Shown: positions 1 to 8,019 of the stretch, in pieces | Layout: every line of letters starts with the position of its first letter | Numbering within the stretch: position 1 is the first letter of the stretch | NCBI RefSeq assembly: GCF_022829365.1 | Contig: NZ_JAKSYJ010000149.1 | Span: forward strand, 19,298-83,297 | DNA from: Methylobacterium sp. J-077 | Lineage (GTDB): Bacteria > Pseudomonadota > Alphaproteobacteria > Rhizobiales > Beijerinckiaceae | Direction: 5' to 3' | Length of the DNA: 64,000 nucleotides | Notes under the pieces: model-generated | Told to the model about the DNA's origin: nothing | Seen by the model: the letters and a program-made list of their open reading frames with translations, nothing else | Databases searched by the model: none | Made by a program: the position numbers and the translations under genes

Positions 1-631
1 CCGGCATCGGCCCGAGCATGAACGCATCGCCCACGGGAAGGGTCGAGGGCTTGTTGAGGCTGGTCGGGTCGCGCAGCGGCCCCTCGATCAGGTGGTTGGC
101 GAGCGCGATCGCGATATACGACAGGAGCAGGCTGGAGATCGTGGCGTTCACCCCGCGATAGGCCTGGAGCCAGCCGACCGAGCCGATCCAGACGGCGCCG
201 ACCAGGGCGGCGGCGCAGGCCATCAGCGGCACCGCCAGCAGGGCCGGCAGTGCGGCCAGCGGCTGTGCCGCGGCGGCGGCGGCGAGGCCCCCCAGCACGA
301 TCGCGCCCTCGCCGCCGATCACCACGAGGCCGAGCCGGGCGGGCAAGGCGACGCAGAGCGCGGCGAACAGCAGGGGCGCCGCCCGCTGCAGGCTGTTGCC
401 GAGGGCGAAGGGAGAGCCGAACCCGCCTCGCCAGACGATGTCGACGAGTTGCACCGGCGACTTGCCCAGCGCCGCGAGGAACAGTCCGAACAGCAGGAAG
501 CCGAGCGCGGCGGCTCCGACGGGGATCGCCACCGCCTCCGAACGGCGCGCCAGCCACGCGCGGATGCAGAGGGAGGCCGAGGAGCGCGATGGCGCGACGG
601 TCAGGCTCGATGGGGCTGTGTCCGCGACCAC
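1..631 (-). CDS. ABC transporter permease, BMP/nucleoside type (3' end outside window)
   Basis: Membrane permease of a nucleoside/basic-membrane-protein ABC importer. The reading frame begins at a GTG (631) with GGAGGA about nine bases upstream and stays open to the window edge. It encodes hydrophobic segments and the family-typical stretch SLLLSYIAIALANHLIEGPL followed by RDPTSLNKP, which matches in position and wording the equivalent segment of the second permease of this window (LMLVYVAELLLDYMARGPLRDP). It lies 61 bp downstream of a BMP substrate-binding gene on the same strand, so the two form an operon. The partner permease and ATPase would lie beyond position 1. The family is clear; the substrate is inferred only from the purine-gene surroundings. 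Confidence 0.85.
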   Translation of the reverse strand, partial: MVADTAPSSLTVAPSRSSASLCIRAWLARRSEAVAIPVGAAALGFLLFGLFLAALGKSPVQLVDIVWRGGFGSPFALGNSLQRAAPLLFAALCVALPARLGLVVIGGEGAIVLGGLAAAAAAQPLAALPALLAVPLMACAAALVGAVWIGSVGWLQAYRGVNATISSLLLSYIAIALANHLIEGPLRDPTSLNKPSTLPVGDAFMLGPMP

Positions 632-692
632 GTCTCAGGGTCCTCCGGATAGGTCGGCGCCGAACGGCCGGCAGAAACCGTGCCAGGACGCC

Positions 693-1805
693 TCAAACCG
701 AGCCCTTCACCCCGGCGACGAGGTAGTTCGTGCTCTCCAGCTCCGCCGCCTTCTCCGGGTAGGTCTTGCCCGCCGGCAGGACCTCCTTGCCGGCATTGTC
801 CTTGAGCGGGCCCTTGATGATCGCGTAGCCGCCCTTGAGCATCTCGGCCTTGACCGCGTCGGCGTTCCTGCGGGCCGCGTCGCCGACGCCGGGCCCGTAG
901 GGGCTCATCTTGACGTAGCCGTCGGCGAGGCCGCCACGCACGAAGTTCTCGGGCGTCCTGCCGGCCTGCATCGCCTCGATGAAGCCCTTGTAGATCGGCA
1001 GCCAGTTCCACTCGGCGCCGGTTAGGTATTTCTGCGGCGCCAGCGGCGACTGGTCGACGTGGTAGCCGCACACGAAGGCGCCGCGGCGCGCGGCGGTCTC
1101 GACCACCACCTTCGGGCTGTCGACATGGCAGGTGATCACGTCGGCGCCGCCGTCGATCAGGGCGTTGGTCGCCTCCGCCTCCTTGACCGCGAGTGACCAC
1201 TCGCCGGTGAAGATCACCTGGCAGGTCATCGCCGGGTCGACGCTCTGGGCGCCGAGCAGGAAGGCGTTGACGTTGTTGAGCACCTGCGGGATCGGCTTGG
1301 CCGCCACGAAGCCGATCGTCTTCGATTTCGACGCATGGGCGGCCACGACGCCGTTCAGGTACTGCCCCTGCGCGATGTAGCCGAAGTAGGAGCCGGCGTT
1401 CTTGGGATCCTTGTCGGTCCAGAGGCCGCCGCAATGGCGAAACTGGATCTTCGGGTTCTTCTTCGCCTCGGCCAGAAGATAGGGGCTGTAATAGCCGAAG
1501 GAGGTCGGGAGCAGCAGCGTCGCCCCGTCGAGATTGATCATGCTCTCCATGGTCTTCTCGACGGCGTTCGTCTCGGGGACGCGTTCCTCCTCGGTGATCT
1601 CGACGCCGGGCAGGCCCTTCAACGCCTTCGCGGCCTGGGCATGCGCCTGATTGTATCCGTAATCGTCCTTTGGGCCGACATAGATGACGCCGACGGTCAG
1701 GGGGTCGGCCGCGCGTGCGCGGGACGCCGTGGCGACGCCGAGCCCCAGGAGGGCACCCGTGCCGAGAAGACGCCTGCGCGTGAAGGGAAGATCTGCCACG
1801 GGCAT
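693..1805 (-). CDS. BMP-family ABC transporter substrate-binding protein
   Basis: Periplasmic binding protein, 370 residues, of the BMP/PnrA family that binds nucleosides, nucleobases or related compounds. The N-terminus is a twin-arginine-like signal (TRRRLLGTGALLGLG, then SRARA) and the mature part starts ADPLTVGVIYVGPKDDYGYN, the characteristic first strand and loop of BMP proteins. The C-terminal half has ADVITCHVDSPKVVVETAARRG, the family's ligand-pocket strand. It is the first gene of a minus-strand operon with the permease that follows 61 bp later. Paralogous to the BMP gene at 6925-7992. Ligand unknown; purine-related by context. Confidence 0.88.
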   Translation of the reverse strand: MPVADLPFTRRRLLGTGALLGLGVATASRARAADPLTVGVIYVGPKDDYGYNQAHAQAAKALKGLPGVEITEEERVPETNAVEKTMESMINLDGATLLLPTSFGYYSPYLLAEAKKNPKIQFRHCGGLWTDKDPKNAGSYFGYIAQGQYLNGVVAAHASKSKTIGFVAAKPIPQVLNNVNAFLLGAQSVDPAMTCQVIFTGEWSLAVKEAEATNALIDGGADVITCHVDSPKVVVETAARRGAFVCGYHVDQSPLAPQKYLTGAEWNWLPIYKGFIEAMQAGRTPENFVRGGLADGYVKMSPYGPGVGDAARRNADAVKAEMLKGGYAIIKGPLKDNAGKEVLPAGKTYPEKAAELESTNYLVAGVKGSV

Positions 1806-2242
1806 CCGCTTGCTCGCGTCATCCGGTCGATGACGCGAGCCAATCTAGAGCTTCGCTAGACAGACGGTGAAGCCGATATTTTCAGCATTCGCTGCGACGA
1901 TTGCTGCTACACGGACCGATACGGACCTGCGCGGACGCACAAGAATCAGTCGGGTCGTGCGCTATCGCGCGCCACGCGTGCGTTGCTGTTGCTGGCCGGC
2001 GATTCAACCGGGAAGCCTTCATTGGAGACCTGCCGTAGAGTCGAACGGCGGTCGAGAACAACGAACGTCGACCAAGGCGGGAACGCATCGGGCGGCGTTG
2101 AGTGGTCCTGTTTCTGGACCAACGCGAGGCGTGCGGCCGTCAGGCCCACCCACGCGGCGCTCGCGTGAATCCGGGCTCTGCGACCGTGAAGGGATCGCCC
2201 GGTATCCGGATTCTGCGTCGCGTCGTGTGTCGGCGGCTGCCC
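1806..2242. other. Intergenic stretch, no gene supported
   Basis: Short frames here (for example 1867-2295 on plus) have no recognisable domain, no good ribosome-binding site and arginine-rich shadow-like composition. The only structure I can support is an inverted repeat TGGTCC-N7-GGACCA at 2103-2121. The part next to 1805 should hold the promoter of the BMP/permease operon. Confidence 0.5.
2103..2121. promoter_or_regulatory. Inverted repeat TGGTCC-N7-GGACCA, possible operator
   Basis: Perfect 6-bp arms separated by seven bases in otherwise featureless intergenic DNA about 300 bp upstream of the BMP gene. Dyads of this size fit a dimeric regulator, but no regulator gene is adjacent and there is no U-tract for a terminator. 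Confidence 0.3.
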
Positions 2243-2500
2243 TCAGCGCGCCCCGCCCGTGTCGGTCTGATGCGGGCGGCGCAAGGCACCGGTGACCAGA
2301 TCGTCCGTGGTCTCGTAGGACCGACCGATGCCGACCGCGCGCCCGCGGTCGTTCATGAGATTGGGTAGGGCCGCGCGCCCTTCCAGGCCGCCCGGCGCGG
2401 TGGTGGCGGGGATCCCGGCGGGGGCGGTGTAGCTCTGCGCGAACGCGGCGGTGGACAGCGTGAGGCCGAGAACGGCTCCGAGGAGGATGCGGGTGGTCAT
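2243..2500 (-). CDS. Small secreted protein with AQSYTAPAG / TAPGG motif
   Basis: An 85-residue protein with a clean Sec signal peptide (MTTRILLGAVLGLTLSTAAFA) and predicted cleavage before QSYTAPAGIPATTAPGG. The mature part is about 64 residues, rich in Gly, Arg and Thr, with no cysteine and no known domain. The same mature N-terminus occurs in the proteins at 6589-6855 and, more loosely, 6287-6520 and 15366-15608. I chose the ATG at 2500 because it opens the signal peptide; longer versions of this frame run into non-coding sequence. Function unknown; probably periplasmic or released. Confidence 0.75.
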   Translation of the reverse strand: MTTRILLGAVLGLTLSTAAFAQSYTAPAGIPATTAPGGLEGRAALPNLMNDRGRAVGIGRSYETTDDLVTGALRRPHQTDTGGAR

Positions 2501-2864
2501 GACGCGAGATCCGATGGCGAAGGTGCCGGACGGGGCCCGGCCGCCTTCCGTGGCGTCAAAACTGTGCAGCGCTGCCGAATAAAACAACACCGGCTGTCCG
2601 CTATTTGTGCGCTTGCGCACGACGCGGCTGCCGGCCCCGAGGTCGGCCAGACAGGCGGACGACCGGGCTATCGAAAAAAAAGCTTTATATGCAATGACTT
2701 GTCTGGAGAGACCGGATTTGTTGCCACGGTCGGTCTGGTGGCACGGTTCTTTCGCTAGCACATACCAGCTTGGCCCGAGCAATCGCCGATGCTGTGGGCG
2801 CCGAAAGCCGCCTCGCTCTGCGGGGCGACGCGGTGTTCGGCCCGGTCCAGCGTGGCTGGGCGCC
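2501..2864. other. Intergenic region with AT-rich patch and operator-like dyad
   Basis: No gene is supported. It contains the dyad at 2603-2620 and an AT-rich run around 2676-2698 (eight A's followed by GCTTTATATGCAA) that stands out from the surrounding high GC and could be promoter DNA for the small secreted gene on the minus strand. Confidence 0.5.
2603..2620. promoter_or_regulatory. Operator-like dyad ATTTGTGC-N5-CGCAC
   Basis: GTGCGC-TT-GCGCAC is a perfect 14-bp inverted repeat at 2607-2620. Read as ATTTGTGC-N5-CGCAC it matches the motif at 16388-16405, between the FCD-GntR gene and an NCS2 permease. It lies about 100 bp upstream of the secreted-protein gene that ends at 2243. A shared GntR site is an inference from this match. 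Confidence 0.4.
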
Positions 2865-3707
2865 TCAACCCGTCCGGCGGATCGTCGCCTCGATCTGCCC
2901 GTGCGGCTCGTCCGTGGGCAGGAACACACTGCCCGGGTTCTCCAGGCCGAACGGCTGCAGATTGATCGGTATGTAATGCTTGTTCGGCATCGCGAAGCCG
3001 ATCGCGTCGATCTCCGGCACGGCGGCCAGCGCCGCCTCGCCCATCCGGTACATGCTGTCCTGGACGCCGTGGCTGTAGGTGGTGCCGAACACCTGGATCA
3101 GGAGCGACAGAATCTTGGCGTTGGCGGCGGCGTAGTCGATCGGTTCACGGGCCCAGGTCCAGGTCGCGTCCATGCTGGTGGCGGCGATGCGGTCGGTCGT
3201 GTCGGGCAGCGTCCGGTAGGCATCGTCGACGAAATCGGCCCAGCCCGATTGCGTGGTCTTCATGAAGGTGAATCCGCGCAGGCCCGAGCGCAGCACAGAC
3301 CCGCCCCGGCTCGCCGCGAGCCCGACATAGCCGAAGCCGTTGCCGTCGAGGGTGAAGGTGTGGCCGTGCGGGGCGCCACCGATCTCCTGGCGCAGCCACC
3401 GCGTCTCCGTGGCCTCGATCGCGACCTCCTCCACCTGCGGATAGGTGTCGAGGAAGACCTTGGCCACGGCCTCGGCGAACGCCTCCTTGTCGAGCGACAG
3501 GTTCTTCGCTGCGGTGACGTTGACGATGTTCTTCACGCTGTCGGTGGCCACGCAGGCCCGGTTGTCGCCCGCAGCCCAGGCGGCGTCGAATCCCCCCTTC
3601 ATCAGGACCGTGAGCGTCAGTTCGCGCGGGGTGTGGTGGTCGCCGTCGCGGGTCAGGCGCATCACCCGCACCCGGCCCTTGCCGTATCGCGATGCCGTCA
3701 GGGCCAT
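2865..3707 (-). CDS. Uricase (urate oxidase, cofactor-independent)
   Basis: Oxidises urate to 5-hydroxyisourate with O2, no cofactor. The 280-residue length and both tandem tunnelling-fold halves fit the family. K10 (SRYGKGRVRV) and T55 (ACVATDSVKN) correspond to the Lys-Thr pair of known uricases, and the C-terminal NKHYIPINL carries the conserved His. Start ATG 3707 has a GGAGA just upstream. It follows the NCS2 permease on the same strand by 32 bp, so uptake and oxidation of urate or xanthine are probably co-transcribed. The next two pathway steps are encoded by the divergent fused gene at 5338. Confidence 0.95.
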   Translation of the reverse strand: MALTASRYGKGRVRVMRLTRDGDHHTPRELTLTVLMKGGFDAAWAAGDNRACVATDSVKNIVNVTAAKNLSLDKEAFAEAVAKVFLDTYPQVEEVAIEATETRWLRQEIGGAPHGHTFTLDGNGFGYVGLAASRGGSVLRSGLRGFTFMKTTQSGWADFVDDAYRTLPDTTDRIAATSMDATWTWAREPIDYAAANAKILSLLIQVFGTTYSHGVQDSMYRMGEAALAAVPEIDAIGFAMPNKHYIPINLQPFGLENPGSVFLPTDEPHGQIEATIRRTG

Positions 3708-3739
3708 GGGAATCTCCGGAAAGGGGCCGCAGGCGTCTC

Positions 3740-5143
3740 TCAATGCGCCTCTGCGGTCTTGGCTTGGCGGATGGCGGCCTCGCGCGCGTCCTCCGTGCTG
3801 CCGAGCCCGTTGAAGAACAGGTTCAGGAGCACCGCCGAGAGCGCGCAGAGCAGGATGCCGGATTCGAGCAGCGGATGCAGCGCCTGGGGCATCTGCCGGA
3901 AGAAGCCCGGCGCCACCAGGGGGATCATCCCGAAGCCCACCGAGACCGCGACCACGAACAGGTTGTTGCGGTTGTTGGCGAAATCGACGGCGCCGAGGAT
4001 GCGCGTGCCGGTCGCCCCGACCATGCCGAACATCACGAGCCCCGCGCCCCCGAGGACGCATTGCGGCACGGCCTCGACCAGGGCGGCGAGCTTGGGAACC
4101 AGCCCGAGGCCCAGCATGATGAGCCCGCCGACCACCGCGACGTAGTGCGTGCGCACGCCGGTGACCCCGACGAGGCCGATATTCTGCGAGAAAGAGGTGT
4201 ACGGGAAGGTGTTGAAGATGCCGCCGATCACGGTGCCGAGGCCGTCGCCGCGCAGGCCCCGGGTCAGGCGCGCCTCGTCGACCGGATCGGCGCAGATCTC
4301 GCTGAGGGCGAGGAACATGCCAGTTGACTCGATCATCACGACGATCATCACGATGCTCAGCGTGACCATCGAGACGGGATCGAAGCTCGGCCAGCCGAAC
4401 GCGAAGGGGCGCACCACGTCGAACCACGGCGCGCTCGCCACGTGGCCGAGATCGACCAGCCCGAAGAAGCCGGCCACGACCATGCCGACGATGATGCCGA
4501 TCAGCACCGAGGCCGAGCTGACGAAGCCGGTGCCGTATCGGGTGATCGCCAGGATCACGCAGAGGACGAAGGCCGCGATGGCCAGGTAGACGGGCGCGCC
4601 GTAGGCCGGGTTTCCGACCCCGCCGGCCGCCCAGTTCACGCCGACCCGCATTAGCGAGATGCCGATCACCAGGATGATGGTGCCCGTCACCACCGGCGGG
4701 AACAGCGGCAGCAGACGCCCGACCAGCGGCGCGACGAGGAGCGCGAACAGGCCCGCGGCGATCACCGCGCCGTAGATGCCGGCGAGCCCGATCTCGGGAT
4801 TGCTCCCCATGGCGATCATCGGCGTGACCGCCGCGAAGGTGACGCCCATCATCACCGGCATCCGCACGCCGATCCCGGGCAGCCCCCAGCTCTGGACCAG
4901 GGTGGCGAGGCCTCCGGCGAACAGGTCGGCGCTCACCAGCATCGCCACCTGCTCCGGCGCCAGCTTCAGCGCCCGCCCCACGATGAGCGGCACCGCCACC
5001 GCGCCCGCATACATCACCAGCACGTGCTGGAGCCCGAGCAGGCCGAGGGCGAGAGGGCCGACCCGGCCCACGGGCGCGGTGGCCGGCCCGAGCGGGACGG
5101 GACCCGAGGCTGCGGAAGGCTCTGACCGGACGGCGCGCGACAT
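3740..5143 (-). CDS. NCS2-family nucleobase:cation symporter (urate/xanthine permease type)
   Basis: Inner-membrane permease of 467 residues with about 14 hydrophobic segments. Family hallmarks: LGLQHVLVMYAGAVAVPLIVG near the N-terminus, the QNIGLVGVTGV segment, and VPQCVLGGAGLVMFGMV, where the NCS2 signature lies. Start ATG 5143 (MSRAVRSEP) has GGGAGAG eight bases upstream; the longer frame upstream is not needed. It is followed by uricase 32 bp downstream and is closely similar to the second NCS2 gene at 16475-17827. Substrate is urate or xanthine by genomic context. Confidence 0.92.
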   Translation of the reverse strand: MSRAVRSEPSAASGPVPLGPATAPVGRVGPLALGLLGLQHVLVMYAGAVAVPLIVGRALKLAPEQVAMLVSADLFAGGLATLVQSWGLPGIGVRMPVMMGVTFAAVTPMIAMGSNPEIGLAGIYGAVIAAGLFALLVAPLVGRLLPLFPPVVTGTIILVIGISLMRVGVNWAAGGVGNPAYGAPVYLAIAAFVLCVILAITRYGTGFVSSASVLIGIIVGMVVAGFFGLVDLGHVASAPWFDVVRPFAFGWPSFDPVSMVTLSIVMIVVMIESTGMFLALSEICADPVDEARLTRGLRGDGLGTVIGGIFNTFPYTSFSQNIGLVGVTGVRTHYVAVVGGLIMLGLGLVPKLAALVEAVPQCVLGGAGLVMFGMVGATGTRILGAVDFANNRNNLFVVAVSVGFGMIPLVAPGFFRQMPQALHPLLESGILLCALSAVLLNLFFNGLGSTEDAREAAIRQAKTAEAH

Positions 5144-5337
5144 CGTGGAGACTCTCCCGAGGCGCAGTAGGCCGACAGCCGGATCGCGGCCCGATGCGCC
5201 AGGACCTGAGATGCGCAAGCCATATGCCACGCCCCCGTTTCGACGCCCGCCAGGGCGGCGGCGGCGACCGGTCGATCTCTGGCGTGTGGCCCGTTGCCTG
5301 CTTTACGATCACCCTGGAATGGGACGGTGCGGGCGCG

Positions 5338-6222
5338 ATGACGTTTTCCCTCGCAGATCTCGACGGCATGCCGGAGACCGACTTCGTCGCGGCGCTGGGG
5401 GCGGTGTTCGAGCACGCGCCCTGGGTCGCCTGGGCCGCCGCGGCGCGGCGCCCGTTCGGCACCGTCGCCGCGCTCCACGCGGCGATGTGCGCGGTGGTCG
5501 AAGCCGCGCCGGAGGCGACGCGCCACGCCTTGCTGGCCGGCCATCCCGAGCTCGCCGGCCGCGCCGCCCGCGACGGCGCCATCGCGCCCGACTCGGTCGC
5601 GGAGCAGGCGGCGGCCGGCCTCGACCGGCTCTCGGATGCGGAATATGCGCGCTTCGCGGCGATGAATGCCGCCTACCGGAGCCGGTTCGGCATCCCCTTC
5701 ATCCTCTGCGTGAAGCGCCATGGCCGCGCCTCGCTCATGGCCGCCTTCGAGGATCGCCTCGCCTCCGATCCGGAGACCGAGTTCCGCACGGCGCAGGTCG
5801 AGGTCTTCCGCATCGCCGCCATCCGCCTCGGCGCCCTGGTCGAGGGGGACGGTACATTGCGCACCACCGGCCGGATCTCCACCCACGTGCTCGACACGAT
5901 GCTGGGCAAGCCGGCCGCGGGGGTCGCCGTCGAGCTGGTCGAGATCGTCTCGGAGACGGAGGCCGCGCGCGTCGCACGCGCGCATACCAATGCCGACGGC
6001 CGCACCGACGCGCCGCTGATCGGCGGACGCCCGGTTCCGATCGCCATCTACGAGCTTCGCTTCGCGCTCGGCGATTACCACCGCCGGCTCGGGATCGACC
6101 TGCCGCGGCCGGCCTTTCTCGACGTGGTGCCCCTGCGCTTCGGTGTGGCCGAGCCGGAGGCGCATTACCACGTGCCGCTGGTCGCGACCCCGTGGAGCTT
6201 TCAGACCTACCGGGGCAGCTGA
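5338..6222 (+). CDS. Fused OHCU decarboxylase / 5-hydroxyisourate hydrolase
   Basis: Bifunctional enzyme converting the uricase product, 5-hydroxyisourate, to OHCU and then to S-allantoin. Residues 1-168 are the helical OHCU decarboxylase (H69 in GHPELAGRAA; then RFGIPFILCVKRHGR). After a short linker, residues 179-294 are the transthyretin-like HIU hydrolase (RISTHVLDTMLGKPAAGV and the signature C-terminus TYRGS). Most bacteria encode these separately; here the order is decarboxylase first. The start is ATG 5338; an upstream in-frame extension to 5194 lacks domain support. Divergent from the permease-uricase pair across about 190 bp, so shared regulation is likely. Confidence 0.93.
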   Translation: MTFSLADLDGMPETDFVAALGAVFEHAPWVAWAAAARRPFGTVAALHAAMCAVVEAAPEATRHALLAGHPELAGRAARDGAIAPDSVAEQAAAGLDRLSDAEYARFAAMNAAYRSRFGIPFILCVKRHGRASLMAAFEDRLASDPETEFRTAQVEVFRIAAIRLGALVEGDGTLRTTGRISTHVLDTMLGKPAAGVAVELVEIVSETEAARVARAHTNADGRTDAPLIGGRPVPIAIYELRFALGDYHRRLGIDLPRPAFLDVVPLRFGVAEPEAHYHVPLVATPWSFQTYRGS

Positions 6223-6286
6223 GGCCCGCGGCACGGGGTTTGCGGCGGAGGCGGCGGGCCCCGTCGAGACTTCAGGAGCGGACTGG

Positions 6287-6520
6287 ATGCGGATCGTCCG
6301 CCTGGGAGCGATCGCGGTGCTGGCAGCGGGCGCCTGGCTCGGCCTGGGAGCCCGCTTCGAGGGTGGCCTGCCTGCAATCCCGCCGCAGGCGGCGGCGCAG
6401 GGCACCCTGACACCTCCGGCGGGGCAACCGAGCATCACGGCGCCCGGCGGCCTGCGCGGTCGCGGGGCCCGCCGCCGCGGTTTTCGCCTCTTCCATAGGC
6501 ATCGATACCATCGGCGCTGA
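6287..6520 (+). CDS. Small secreted protein, TAPGG type, basic C-terminus
   Basis: A 77-residue protein starting at ATG 6287 with CAGGAG upstream. A signal-like N-terminus (MRIVRLGAIAVLAAGAWLGL, then ...PQAAAQ) precedes GTLTPPAGQPSITAPGGLRG, a variant of the QSYTAPAG...TAPGG motif in the neighbouring small proteins. The tail is strongly basic with an Arg/His cluster (HRHRYHRR). It lies between the urate-degradation fusion gene and a second small secreted protein. No domain recognised; function unknown. Confidence 0.6.
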   Translation: MRIVRLGAIAVLAAGAWLGLGARFEGGLPAIPPQAAAQGTLTPPAGQPSITAPGGLRGRGARRRGFRLFHRHRYHRR

Positions 6521-6588
6521 CACGGCGGAACCAGCGGACGCCTGCACCATTCGTTCCGATTACAGAATTCATCGGGAACGAGGCGATC

Positions 6589-6855
6589 ATGCGAAAGACA
6601 ACGGCCGTCATACTGGCCCTCTGCGGGCTTCTCGGCGCTGCCGGCGCCGCCTCGGCGCAATCCTACAGCGCGCCGGCCGGGCGCGATCCCTCCACCGCGC
6701 CGGGCGGCACGGAAGGCCTCGCCGGACCGCGCAACGAGACTGAATCGATCCGGTCGGGTGACGCCGTCGAGGTTCCGCCGAGCCGCGGCGGGGTCGCCGT
6801 CGAGGAGCCGGCCATGCCGCCGCCCAGCGCCGGCGAGGCGCCCGCCAGCCGCTGA
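6589..6855 (+). CDS. Small secreted protein with AQSYSAPAG / TAPGG motif
   Basis: An 88-residue protein with a Sec signal (MRKTTAVILALCGLLGAAGAASA) cleaved before QSYSAPAGRDPSTAPGG. The remainder is Pro/Glu/Gly-rich and probably disordered (EVPPSRGGVAVEEPAMPPP). Its mature N-terminus is nearly identical to that of the protein at 2243-2500. It is followed by a strong bidirectional hairpin at 6873-6902. Function unknown; I infer a periplasmic or surface location. Confidence 0.72.
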   Translation: MRKTTAVILALCGLLGAAGAASAQSYSAPAGRDPSTAPGGTEGLAGPRNETESIRSGDAVEVPPSRGGVAVEEPAMPPPSAGEAPASR

Positions 6856-6872
6856 CGGCCCGCATTGAACGG

Positions 6873-6902
6873 CGCCGATCCCGAGCCGCGTCGGGATCGG
6901 CG
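6873..6902. terminator. Bidirectional hairpin terminator
   Basis: Perfect 12-bp stem (CGCCGATCCCGA / TCGGGATCGGCG) with a 6-base loop between two convergent genes, the small secreted gene ending at 6855 and the BMP gene ending at 6925. No long T-tract follows, which is common in GC-rich alphaproteobacteria. Confidence 0.7.
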
Positions 6903-6924
6903 TGAACCTGCGGTGCCGGTCGCC

Positions 6925-7992
6925 CTACTGGGGCAGCTTGTCGTCGATGCCCTTCACGTACCAGTTCATGCCGAGGATCATCGGATCGGGGGCGGTCTCG
7001 CCGTCCTTGACCGCGACGGTCCCGTCCTGCTTCGTCACCGGACCGGCGAAGGGGTGTGTCCGGCCCGCCGCGATCGCCTTCACGGTGTCCTCGGCCATGG
7101 CCTTTACGTCGGCGGGCATGTTGGTGAAGGGGGCGAGCACGACCAAGCCGTCCTTGATCCCGCCCCAGGTGTCGTGGCTCTTCCACGAGCCGTCGAGCAC
7201 GGCCTTGGCCTCGCTGATCACGTAGCCGTTCCAGTCGTCGACGATCGACGTGAGCTGGGCCTTCGGGGCGAAGCGGTACTGGTCGGAGGATTGCCCGAAG
7301 CCGAGCTTGCCCTGCTTCTCGGCCTCCTGCAGCGGGGCGGCCGAATCCGTGTGCTGGGTCAGGATGTCGGCGCCCTGCGCCAACAGGGCCTTGGCGGCCT
7401 CGGCCTCCTTGCCCGGGTCGAACCAGGTGTTCACCCAGACGATCTTCACCTTCACGTTCGGGTTGACCGACTGCGCGCCGAGCATGAAGGCGTTGATTCC
7501 GCTCACCACCTCGGGGATCGGGAAGGACGCGATGTAGCCGACCGTCCCGGTCTTCGACAGCTTGGCCGCGATCTTCCCGCAGACGTACCGGCCCTCGTAG
7601 AACCGGGCCGAGTAGGTCGAGACGTTGGCCGCGCGCTTGTAGCCGGTGGCGTGCTCGAACTTCACATTCGGGAATTTCCTGGCGACCTTCAGGGTCGGCT
7701 CCATGAAGCCGAACGACGTGGTGAAGATCAGGCCCATGCCGGAGCGCGCGAGCTTCTCGATCGCCCGCTCGCTGTCGGCCTCGGGCACGTTCTCCAGGTA
7801 GGTGGTCTCGACCGTGTCGGGCATAGCCTCGGCCAGGGCCTTGCGGCTCAGGTCGTGCTGGAACGAGTAGCCGTAATCGGCCACCGGCCCGACATAAACG
7901 AAGCCCACCTTGAGCTTGCCCTCGGCCTGTGCCGGGCCGAGCAGGAGAAGGATTGCGCCGAGGCCGGCGCAGAAGGAATGTCGCATGGTCAC
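6925..7992 (-). CDS. BMP-family ABC transporter substrate-binding protein
   Basis: Last gene of a five-gene minus-strand importer operon (outer-membrane channel, ATPase, two permeases, binding protein). It has 355 residues with a Sec signal (SFCAGLGAILLLLGPAQA) and mature LKVGFVYVGPVADYGYS, the BMP first strand. GADILTQHTDSAAPLQEAEKQG is the ligand-pocket segment. The start is probably GTG 7992, with GGAGAGG six to seven bases upstream; ATG 7986 is the alternative. Substrate is a nucleoside or nucleobase by family and context. Confidence 0.9.
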   Translation of the reverse strand: MTMRHSFCAGLGAILLLLGPAQAEGKLKVGFVYVGPVADYGYSFQHDLSRKALAEAMPDTVETTYLENVPEADSERAIEKLARSGMGLIFTTSFGFMEPTLKVARKFPNVKFEHATGYKRAANVSTYSARFYEGRYVCGKIAAKLSKTGTVGYIASFPIPEVVSGINAFMLGAQSVNPNVKVKIVWVNTWFDPGKEAEAAKALLAQGADILTQHTDSAAPLQEAEKQGKLGFGQSSDQYRFAPKAQLTSIVDDWNGYVISEAKAVLDGSWKSHDTWGGIKDGLVVLAPFTNMPADVKAMAEDTVKAIAAGRTHPFAGPVTKQDGTVAVKDGETAPDPMILGMNWYVKGIDDKLPQ

Positions 7993-8019
7993 TCGTGTCC
8001 TCTCCGGTGGACGGCACCG

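Noticed and set aside
1867..2368. Overlapping small frames 60-142 codons long
   Set aside because: No RBS, no domain, arginine/serine-rich translation typical of GC-rich non-coding frames.
2865..5582. Very long (905 codon) minus-strand frame spanning the uricase and beyond
   Set aside because: Only its last 280 codons are uricase; the upstream part is a GC-rich open shadow opposite and beside the NCS2 gene and has no domain.
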